The notes below the pieces were generated by a model. That model was not told the origin of the DNA. It made no database searches and worked only from the letters and a program-made list of their open reading frames with translations. DNA of 24,351 nt from Nephromyces sp. MM_2019 (lineage: Eukaryota > Apicomplexa > Aconoidasida > Nephromycida). Position numbers and translations under genes: made by a program. Positions 19,327 to 24,351 of the stretch are shown piece by piece (the first letter of the stretch is position 1; each line of letters starts with the position of its first letter). The stretch is from the NCBI GenBank assembly GCA_015657535.1, contig JADHZB010002141.1, positions 3,780-28,130 of the forward strand, read 5' to 3'.

Positions 19327-19561
19327 AATTTTTAATAATTTTAATTAATTTAAAAAATTTATTTTTACTTTTAGGATTTATTTTTTCTATAATAACCCAA
19401 TCTCCTATTTTAGCTTCTTGTCTTGAATCTTCAACTAAATATGTTCTATATTTTTTTTGTTTAATATTATATTTTTTATGTATTTTTAAATAAGGATATA
19501 ATATTTTAATAGTTTTGAAATCTAATATAGAGCTTACAAAACCTATAATTTGTTTAATCAT
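19301..19561 (-). CDS. rps17: 30S ribosomal protein S17
   Basis: S17 is a primary 16S rRNA binder. The 86-residue product is family length, with GFVSSILDFKTIKI (family GxVVSxKMxKTxxV), YLKIHKKYNI, and KIGDWVIIEKINPKSKNKFF (family xxGDxVxIxExRPLSKxKxW). It overlaps rpl16 by 8 bases and rpl14 by 26 bases, typical of this compacted operon. rpl29, usually between rpl16 and rps17, is absent. Confidence 0.94.
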   Translation of the reverse strand: MIKQIIGFVSSILDFKTIKILYPYLKIHKKYNIKQKKYRTYLVEDSRQEAKIGDWVIIEKINPKSKNKFFKLIKIIKNYGTSRNSI

Positions 19562-19955
19562 TTTGTTTATATATAATTCTAGTTTTTAAAGGTAATTTAT
19601 AAGATATAAATTTTAAAAATTTAATTACTAAAATATTAGGCTCTAAATTTATCTCTAATAAAATATCTCCTTTTTTTATTTTAGCTACATATTTATCAAA
19701 AGGGCCTTTTCCAGATCCCATTCTAGAATCAGATGCTTTTTTTGTTTTAATTTTATTACAATTAATTCTAAAATATAAACGTCCTGTTTTTTTTAAATAT
19801 ATATTAAAAGATTTTTTTATTAAATCTAAATGCTGTTGGGAGATTAAACTATTAGAAATAGCTTGTAAACCTACATTTCCAAAGTATAATTTTGGGTTTA
19901 ATATATTATTACCTTTAATTTTTTTTAAATGAAAATAAGATGTTTTTGTTTTCAT
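19554..19955 (-). CDS. rpl16: 50S ribosomal protein L16
   Basis: L16 contacts the A-site tRNA elbow on the large subunit. The 133-residue product is of normal length. Visible marks are FGNVGLQAISNSLISQQHLD (family FGxxGLxAxExxwItxxQIE) and KASDSRMGSGKGPFDKYVAK (family KPxExRMGxGKGxxxxWVA). No UGA. It follows rps3 by 6 bases and overlaps rps17 by 8. Confidence 0.95.
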   Translation of the reverse strand: MKTKTSYFHLKKIKGNNILNPKLYFGNVGLQAISNSLISQQHLDLIKKSFNIYLKKTGRLYFRINCNKIKTKKASDSRMGSGKGPFDKYVAKIKKGDILLEINLEPNILVIKFLKFISYKLPLKTRIIYKQND

Positions 19956-19961
19956 AATAAT

Positions 19962-20654
19962 TTAATCTATAAAAAGCCATATTTTAATACCTAAACTTCC
20001 AAATTTAGTTTTAATAAAATAATTATTATATCTAATATTATTTATAATAGTATGTAAAGGAACTGTACCTTTTTTAAAAGTTTCTATTTTTGCTAGTTCT
20101 GAACCATTAATTCTACCTGAAATTTTTATTTTAATACCGTATAATAAAAATGAATCTGTTTTATTTAATAAAGTTATTTCTTCAAGTAATTTATTAAAAA
20201 TAACTTTAAAAGAAAATATTTTTTTTGTTAAATATTTAAGTGTATAAAATAAATAATTTTCATAATTAAAATATCTATTAGAATTAATAATATCTATTTT
20301 AAATATATATTTTTTTTGATATTTTAAATTTAATTTATTTATTATATTATTAATTTCTATTAATAAATTATTTTTTTCTTCTTTATATATGTTTAAAATT
20401 TGATTATTTATTAAATTACTTTTATTATTTGGTATTACTATATAAATTAAAATTGTATTATAATTAGATATAATTATTTTATTATCTAGAATAATAAATT
20501 TATTTTCTCATTTTTTTAAAAAAGAATATATATCTAAAATTATATTATAATTTTTAAAATTTTTTTTAGATAAATTATAAGGTGTTTTATAAAAAACATT
20601 ATAATTTGGATAATATCCAGTTCTTAATAAAAATGGATGTATTTTTTTTCCCAT
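19962..20654 (-). CDS. rps3: 30S ribosomal protein S3, one UGA codon
   Basis: S3 lines the mRNA entry channel. The frame from ATG at 20654 to TAA at 19962-19964 is 230 residues with TGA at 20508-20510 (codon 49). MGKKIHPFLLRTGYYPNYN (family MGQKxxPxGxRLGI), KIKISGRINGSELAKIETF (family GxRxxxxGRLxGAExAxxE) and GTVPLHTIINNIRY with FGSLGIKIWLF (family GxVPLHTLRADIDY, YGVIGVKVWIF) identify it. The conserved Trp of KIW is TGG. The UGA follows FLKK in a variable stretch and is uninformative. rpl22, usually between rps19 and rps3, is absent. Confidence 0.94.
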
Positions 20655-20655
20655 T

Positions 20656-20892
20656 TTAATTTTTTGTTTTAATAAAATAACCTGCTTTTAGACCTAATTT
20701 TTTATAATTTATATTTAAAAAAATATAATTTTTTCCATTATAAAAAGATAAAATGGAATTTTTAAATTTTAAATTTAAATCTATTGATTTATTATAAGTT
20801 TTTAAATGTTTAAATTTAATAGTATTAGATTTTTTTATTTTTCTTAAGATATCTTTAGATATATAAGGATATTTTTTTAATCAATTAATCAT
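20656..20892 (-). CDS. rps19: 30S ribosomal protein S19, UGA as fourth codon
   Basis: S19 is in the head of the small subunit. The frame from ATG at 20892 to TAA at 20656-20658 is 78 residues with TGA at 20881-20883 (codon 4). MIN-x-LKKYPYI matches MPRSLKKGPFI, so UGA stands at the usual Ser position. SILSFYNGKNYIFLNI (family LTIAVHNGRQHVPVFV) and LGLKAGYF (family VGHKLGEF) support the call. Standard translation would give a 3-residue peptide. Downstream in-frame starts would remove the conserved LKK arm. It follows rpl2 by 12 bases and precedes rps3 by 1 base. Confidence 0.9.
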
Positions 20893-20904
20893 TCCTATAA
20901 ACTT

Positions 20905-21657
20905 TTAGTTTTTATTTCTTAAAATAATATATTTAGAAACTTTAGTTTTTTTATTTAATGAAACTTTTTTCCAAGGAGAATAAATAGTTTTTTTTCCTAT
21001 CCTTGAACGACCTTCTCCCCCTCCATGAGGATGATCAAAAGCATTCATAGCTACTCCTCTAACACGAGGTTTTTTATTTAAATTTCTATTTTGACCTGCT
21101 TTAAATAATTTTATATGTTTTTTATCTTTAGTTATCATTCCTACAGTAGCAAAACATTTATTAGATAACAATCTTTGCTCTCCAGAAGGCATTTTAATTA
21201 AAGCATATTTTTTATCTAAATTTAATAATATTCAATATGTTCCTGCTGATCTAGAAATTTGTCCTCCTTGAAAAGGTTTAAATTCAATATTACATAATAA
21301 ACTTCCTATATCTCAATATTTTAAAGCCTTAGAAGTTCCTATTTTATGTTCTAATTTAGAATTAAAATAAATTAAATCACCTAAATTTAATTTTTCTTGT
21401 AATAAAATATAATTATTAAATCCAATACGTTTTCCTTCTAAATTTTTTATTAATCCTATATTTGTATTTCTATAACTATCATAATATTTTCCAATTAAAA
21501 TTGCTAATGTACTATTTAATCCATAATTTGAATATTTAAAATCTACTTTCCTATATAATTTTTTAACTCCACCTCCTAAATGTCTAGATGTAATTTTACC
21601 TGTATTATTTTTACCAAAAGAAGAGTTATATTTAAATTTTAATGTATTATATTTCAT
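20905..21657 (-). CDS. rpl2: 50S ribosomal protein L2, two UGA codons
   Basis: L2 helps shape the peptidyl transferase centre. The frame from ATG at 21657 to TAA at 20905-20907 is 250 residues with TGAs at 21313-21315 (codon 115) and 21232-21234 (codon 142). Marks are TGKITSRHLGGGVKKLYRKV, FKPFQGGQISRSAGTY, PSGEQRL, RVRGVAMNAFDHPHGGGEGR (including the conserved HPHGGGEGR loop) and SPWKK. Codon 142 follows SAGTY, where bacteria have Val, Ala or Gln. Codon 115 precedes DIGSLLCNIE, at a Val/Ile/Met position. Both suit Cys better than Trp. The conserved Trp in SPWKK is TGG. Slightly shorter than the bacterial 273 residues. Confidence 0.95.
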
Positions 21658-21667
21658 TAATTTAAAA

Positions 21668-21886
21668 TTAATATTTAATATAAATAATCTTATAAAAAGG
21701 GTTGTTTTTTATATTAATGGAATCTATTGTAGTTTTAAAAAAAAATTCTAATACATTTTTTATAAAACATTTATCTAAAGAAGTTTTTATATATAATATT
21801 AAATTTGTTTTTTTACTTGTATTTTTAATATATTTAATTTTTTTTATTTTAAAATTAATTAAATTAGGAAATAATTCTTTTATCAT
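21668..21886 (-). CDS. rpl23: 50S ribosomal protein L23
   Basis: L23 lies at the peptide exit tunnel. The 72-residue ORF is short for the family, but NLILYIKTSLDKCFIKNVLE then FFFKTTIDSINI fits the L23 core YxFxVxxxAxKxxIKxAVE, xxFxVxVxxVN. Its position between rpl4 and rpl2 is the standard one. Gaps are 2 and 10 bases. Identity rests on weak sequence plus strong context. Confidence 0.8.
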   Translation of the reverse strand: MIKELFPNLINFKIKKIKYIKNTSKKTNLILYIKTSLDKCFIKNVLEFFFKTTIDSINIKNNPFYKIIYIKY

Positions 21887-21888
21887 TT

Positions 21889-22536
21889 TTATATAAAAAT
21901 AAAAATATAATCATAATATAATAAATTTAAAGAAGTTAAATTAAAAATATTAACAATTTTAATATTATTAATATAGTTCTTTAAAAATATAGATGTTGTA
22001 TTGATAATTAAACAATTAGATTTTAAATTAATTCCTAGATTTCTAGTTTCATTTAAAATATGATCATTTAAATTATTATTTAAAATAGGAAAGTTGTTAT
22101 TATATTTTATAACAAAAATATTATTTCTTTTATTAAATAATAAAATATATTTAGATAATTTTAATATTTTATTCGATATTTTTATTTTATTAGAAATAGG
22201 TTTAGGACCAAAACTAACACCACCTCCTTTCCATAAAGGACTTTTAAAAGATCCTGCCCTAGCTTTTCCTAATCCTTTTTGAGGTCTTGGTTTTTTATTA
22301 CTTTTTATAACATATCCTCTAGTTTTTGTAGAAGAAGTATATTGTCGTATAAAAAAGTTATATTCTTTTTCTATAACATCTTTAATAAATAATTTTTTTT
22401 TATTATTTAAATAATCTTCTAAATTAATTTTTCCTTTTAATATAAAAGTTCCTTTTAAAAATAATATCCAATTATTAAAAGATCTTATTGGATAAAATAA
22501 TAATATTTTTTTATTAACTAACTGTTTTATATTCAT
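21889..22536 (-). CDS. rpl4: 50S ribosomal protein L4
   Basis: L4 lines the exit tunnel. The 215-residue product carries the L4 signature GYVIKSNKKPRPQKGLGKAR, AGSFKSPLWKGGGVSFGPKP (family GEVxGSGrKPWrQKGTGrAR, GSxRsPxWRGGGVxFGPxPR). The C-terminal half is divergent and Asn-rich. First gene of the ribosomal operon on the minus strand, downstream of the tRNA cluster; rpl3 and rps10, usually before it, are absent here. All Trp are TGG. Confidence 0.93.
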   Translation of the reverse strand: MNIKQLVNKKILLFYPIRSFNNWILFLKGTFILKGKINLEDYLNNKKKLFIKDVIEKEYNFFIRQYTSSTKTRGYVIKSNKKPRPQKGLGKARAGSFKSPLWKGGGVSFGPKPISNKIKISNKILKLSKYILLFNKRNNIFVIKYNNNFPILNNNLNDHILNETRNLGINLKSNCLIINTTSIFLKNYINNIKIVNIFNLTSLNLLYYDYIFIFI

Positions 22537-22574
22537 AAAAATAATTTTATTTTAAAATATAAATTATAATAATA

Positions 22575-22648
22575 TCGGAAAGATAGGATTTGAACCTATG
22601 ACCTTCTGCTCCCAAAGCAGAAACGCTACCTAACTACGCCACATTCCG
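22575..22648 (-). tRNA. trnP: tRNA-Pro (anticodon UGG)
   Basis: Minus strand CGGAATGTGGCGTAGTTAGG; acceptor CGGAATG pairs with CTTTCCG with one mismatch. Anticodon loop TTTGGGA gives UGG. T-arm TAGGTTCAAATCCTA. Confidence 0.95.
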
Positions 22649-22662
22649 AATAATTTTATAAC

Positions 22663-22736
22663 TGCTCTTAAGGAAATTCGAATTCCTGTTCTTCTTCGTG
22701 AAAGGAAGATGTCCTAGACCTCTAGACTATAAAAGC
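22663..22736 (-). tRNA. trnE: tRNA-Glu (anticodon UUC)
   Basis: Minus strand GCTTTTATAGTCTAGAGG, a typical plastid tRNA-Glu opening with GTCTAGAGGTCTAGGACA in the D-arm. Anticodon loop CTTTCAC gives UUC. Acceptor GCTTTTA pairs with TAAGAGC. Confidence 0.95.
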
Positions 22737-22759
22737 TTAAATATATATATATTATAAAC

Positions 22760-22831
22760 GGAATACTAGCTTAATGGAAGAGTAATCGGCTTTTAACCGA
22801 TCGGTTCTGGGTTCGATTCCCAGGTATTCCA
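22760..22831 (+). tRNA. trnK: tRNA-Lys (anticodon UUU)
   Basis: Plus strand GGAATACTAGCTTAATGG; acceptor GGAATAC pairs with GTATTCC. Anticodon loop CTTTTAA gives UUU. T-arm TGGGTTCGATTCCCA. It is the only plus-strand tRNA in this cluster and, uninterrupted, has no matK-type intron. Confidence 0.96.
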
Positions 22832-22852
22832 TTTATATTATATTTAATTTTT

Positions 22853-22927
22853 CGAGAGTAACGGGATTTGAACCCGCAACATTCATCTTGACAAAATGAT
22901 ATTTTTTCCTATTAAAACTATACCCTC
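22853..22927 (-). tRNA. trnD: tRNA-Asp (anticodon GUC)
   Basis: Minus strand GAGGGTATAGTTTTAATAGG; acceptor GAGGGTA pairs with TACTCTC through one G-U. Anticodon loop TTGTCAA gives GUC. T-arm CGGGTTCAAATCCCG. Discriminator G, as expected for Asp. Confidence 0.94.
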
Positions 22928-22946
22928 TTTTTTTATTTTTTATAAT

Positions 22947-23041
22947 TAGAAAGAAAGGGATTTGAACCCTTGTTACAAAATATATATAAAATGTAAAACA
23001 AATTAGCAATTTGTCGCTATAGACCTCTCAGCCACCTTTCT
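22947..23041 (-). tRNA. trnS: tRNA-Ser (anticodon GCU)
   Basis: Minus strand AGAAAGGTGGCTGAGAGG, class II D-arm. Anticodon loop TTGCTAA gives GCU. A long A/T-rich variable arm and T-arm AAGGGTTCAAATCCCTT follow. Acceptor AGAAAGG pairs with TCTTTCT with one G-U. Length 95. Confidence 0.94.
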
Positions 23042-23049
23042 TACTATAA

Positions 23050-23133
23050 TGAGTTGAACCGGATTTGAACCGATGAAAATATAATATTAATGGATTTACA
23101 GTCCACCCCTATTGACCACTCAGGCACCAACTC
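23050..23133 (-). tRNA. trnY: tRNA-Tyr (anticodon GUA)
   Basis: Minus strand GAGTTGGTGCCTGAGTGG; anticodon loop CTGTAAA gives GUA. Bacterial-type long variable arm, as in plastid tRNA-Tyr. Acceptor GAGTTGG pairs with TCAACTC. Confidence 0.95.
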
Positions 23134-23148
23134 AATTAATTTTTATCT

Positions 23149-23237
23149 TGCATTTAAATGGGTTCGAACCATTGTTGTTTGTATTTATCAAAAATGAATT
23201 ATGAGTCCATTGCTTTCGACCTCTCAGCCATAAATGC
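23149..23237 (-). tRNA. trnM: CAU-anticodon tRNA (Met by position) with a long variable arm
   Basis: Minus strand GCATTTATGGCTGAGAGG; acceptor GCATTTA pairs perfectly with TAAATGC. The anticodon stem ATGGA/TTCAT holds loop CTCATAA, anticodon CAU. The T-arm is AATGGTTCGAACCCATT. Between the anticodon stem and T-arm are about 20 bases containing TTTG-ATAAATA-CAAA, a class II variable arm. The usual tRNA-Met and tRNA-Ile(CAU) are class I with a short variable loop. It stands where known apicoplasts have trnM, between trnY and trnL. Met identity is inferred from anticodon and place; Ile (by lysidine modification) or a retuned Ser/Leu/Tyr-type tRNA is possible. Confidence 0.85.
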
Positions 23238-23253
23238 ATTAAATTTAAATATA

Positions 23254-23475
23254 TAGGGATGAAGGGACTTGAACCCTTAAAGCATATATTGCTTATGGAT
23301 TTTCTATTAATAAAAGACTTTATCTTAACTATTATATTAGTTTTTAATTATAAGTCGTTTGGTTATAATTATTATATAAACACTAGGATTTAAAAAATTT
23401 CCTTTTTTATTTAAATTACTAATTCAAGCTCTTAATATATAAGTCCATTGTGTTTACCAATTTCACCACATCCCC
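23254..23475 (-). tRNA. trnL: tRNA-Leu (anticodon UAA) split by a group I intron
   Basis: Exon 1 (23441-23475) opens GGGGATGTGGTGAAATTGG and ends GGACTT. Exon 2 (23254-23303) begins AAAATCC and ends with the acceptor strand CATCCCT. Joined, the loop is CTTAAAA with anticodon UAA, a class II tRNA of 85 bases. The break after the first anticodon base is the classic site of the plastid and cyanobacterial trnL(UAA) group I intron, also kept in other apicoplasts. Confidence 0.94.
23304..23440 (-). other. Very small group I intron in trnL(UAA)
   Basis: 137 bases between CTT of exon 1 and AAAATCC of exon 2. It ends in G, as group I introns do. Core elements can be picked out: AATCCTAGTG (Q-like), AACGACT (R-like) and AAGATAAAGTC (S-like, family AAGAUAUAGUCC). 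P1 can form between CTT of the exon and GAG at intron bases 11-13, with the U-G pair at the splice site. There is no ORF in it. Peripheral helices are nearly absent; plastid trnL introns are usually at least about 200 bases. Confidence 0.85.
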
Positions 23476-23493
23476 TTTTTAATAGATAAATAT

Positions 23494-23570
23494 AGATGGT
23501 ACTCAGAATTGAACTGAGGATCAAGAATTTGCAGTTCTTTGCCTTAAATACCTAGCTTGGCTATACCACC
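23494..23570 (-). tRNA. trnC: tRNA-Cys (anticodon GCA)
   Basis: Minus strand GGTGGTATAGCCAAGCTAGG; acceptor GGTGGTA pairs with TACCATC, and the discriminator is U, the Cys identity base. The anticodon loop CTGCAAA gives GCA, which reads UGU and UGC. T-arm CTCAGTTCAATTCTGAG. No second Cys tRNA with a UCA anticodon is in this window, so if UGA is Cys this tRNA would have to read UGA through a G-A mismatch, or another tRNA is in the repeat or imported. Confidence 0.96.
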
Positions 23571-23594
23571 TTTTAAAAAAGCTATTTTATTTAG

Positions 23595-23667
23595 GGTGAA
23601 TAACGAGAATTGAACTCGTATCTATGAAACCACAACTCATTATACTTACCTTTATACTATACTCACC
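23595..23667 (-). tRNA. trnH: tRNA-His (anticodon GUG)
   Basis: Minus strand GGTGAGTATAGTATAAAGG; the extra 5' G pairs with discriminator C, the mark of bacterial and plastid tRNA-His. Acceptor GTGAGTA pairs with TATTCAC with one G-U. Anticodon loop TTGTGGT gives GUG. Confidence 0.95.
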
Positions 23668-23678
23668 TATTTATAATA

Positions 23679-24272
23679 TTAATATATTTTATATAATAAA
23701 TTATTATTAAGTTTTAAAGGTAAATCTCTAGAATTTATTGGTTTTAAAATTTTTATTTTTAAAGTTTTAACGCAAACTTGATAATTTAAAGTAATATTTT
23801 TATTATAAGCAAAAGTTCTTAAATTATTTTTAATAATTATTTTAACAGATGAAGAAGGTTTTATATAAATAATATCATTAATTTGTAAAATATAATTTGA
23901 TTTTTTAATTAAAATTTTATTTATAAAAATAAATCCATGTGTTATAAATTGCTTTGCTTGATTTATTGAATTACAAAACCCAACTCTAACTAAAGTTGAA
24001 TCTAAACGCATTTCTAATAGTTTTAATAAATTTAAAATTAAAATTCCTTTTCTATTTTTTATATTTTTAATATATTTTTTTAATCTATGATTAGTTAATC
24101 CATAATTAAATCTAAGTTTTTGTTTTTCTTTTAAAAAATAAAAATAATTTGTATTTTTACTTTTAAATTTTAAAAATTTTTTATTTATAATATATTTTTT
24201 AGGAAATCCAGGTAACATAGAAATTCCTAAATTTTTTAATAATTTAAGTTTAGGACCAAAATATCTTATCAT
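23679..24272 (-). CDS. rps4: 30S ribosomal protein S4
   Basis: S4 starts 30S assembly and binds the five-way junction of 16S rRNA. The 197-residue product begins MIRYFGPKLKLLKNLGISML then PGF (family RYRGPRLKIIRRLGxLPGLT). It carries the S4 RNA-binding domain: LEMRLDSTLVRVGFCNSINQ, AKQFITHGFIFIN, with NDIIYIK at the end of the domain. Its first 16 coding bases lie inside the inverted repeat, so the ATG and the upstream region are duplicated at the sufB side. No UGA; it ends in TAA. Confidence 0.95.
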   Translation of the reverse strand: MIRYFGPKLKLLKNLGISMLPGFPKKYIINKKFLKFKSKNTNYFYFLKEKQKLRFNYGLTNHRLKKYIKNIKNRKGILILNLLKLLEMRLDSTLVRVGFCNSINQAKQFITHGFIFINKILIKKSNYILQINDIIYIKPSSSVKIIIKNNLRTFAYNKNITLNYQVCVKTLKIKILKPINSRDLPLKLNNNLLYKIY

Positions 24273-24351
24273 TATATAGAAGGGGGTTATTTACTAATTT
24301 AACTATAAAAATATAACTATTTTAATATAGCTTAGTAGCTAGTGAAGAGAT
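24257..24351. repeat. Inner end of the rRNA inverted repeat, rps4-side copy
   Basis: Exact reverse complement of bases 1-95. It contains the rps4 start codon and the sequence upstream of rps4. If the LSU rRNA 3' end reaches into this window it would be at 24317-24351 on the minus strand, mirroring 1-35. Confidence 0.95.

Noticed and set aside
21702..21896. Plus-strand ORF with a hydrophobic stretch over rpl23
   Set aside because: Looks membrane-like only because it is antisense to lysine-rich codons; rpl23 fits the operon.
22094..22282. Plus-strand ORF inside rpl4
   Set aside because: Antisense to the L4 signature region.

Overview
This window looks like the single-copy region of an apicoplast genome, the relict non-photosynthetic plastid of apicomplexan parasites. 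It is very A+T-rich and almost without spacers. It encodes no photosynthesis genes and shows the classic apicoplast order: sufB, rpoB, rpoC1, rpoC2 and rps2 on the + strand, facing a long - strand run of rps4, a tRNA cluster, rpl4-rpl23-rpl2-rps19-rps3-rpl16-rps17-rpl14-rps8-rpl6-rps5-rpl36-rps11-rps12-rps7-tufA, rpl11 and clpC. The first 95 bases and the last 95 bases are exact reverse complements, so the window runs between the inner ends of the two rRNA inverted repeats. The two-strand layout argues against a piroplasm, and frequent in-frame UGA codons argue against Plasmodium. A coccidian-type apicomplexan fits best, but the species cannot be read from the sequence.

Layout: 1-164 is the repeat end plus a hairpin. 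165-10768 (+) holds sufB, two small ORFs that resemble ribosomal proteins S18 and L19, the three RNA polymerase genes (rpoC2 split in two reading frames) and rps2. The two strands converge and overlap at 10743-10768. 10743-14177 (-) holds an L20-like ORF, trnS(UGA), a possible S16-like ORF, trnG, clpC and rpl11. 14219-14616 holds trnW, trnQ, trnF and a doubtful 41-codon ORF. 14632-22536 (-) holds tufA and the ribosomal protein operon. 22575-23667 holds ten tRNA genes, including a trnL(UAA) with a very small group I intron and a CAU-anticodon tRNA with a long variable arm. rps4 ends the region, and its start codon lies inside the repeat. There is no gene-free stretch over 300 bases.

The genes form a gene-expression system (RNA polymerase, ribosomal proteins, EF-Tu, tRNAs) that serves two functional products: SufB for Fe-S cluster assembly and a ClpC chaperone with a degenerate first ATPase domain.

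The main discovery candidate is the genetic code. Seventeen in-frame UGA codons interrupt otherwise intact genes. Five fall exactly on cysteines that are nearly invariant in bacteria and plastids: two in RpoC1 (one a zinc ligand), one zinc ligand in RpoC2, the NIMEFC cysteine of L11 and the GVC cysteine of S12. The others lie at small or hydrophobic positions or at unconserved ones. I see no UGA at a conserved tryptophan; every conserved Trp I checked is UGG. Every gene stop I checked is UAA. This points to UGA = cysteine, not the UGA = tryptophan reading usually applied to coccidian apicoplasts and chromerid plastids. The only trnC here has anticodon GCA and the only trnW has CCA, so how UGA is decoded is open.
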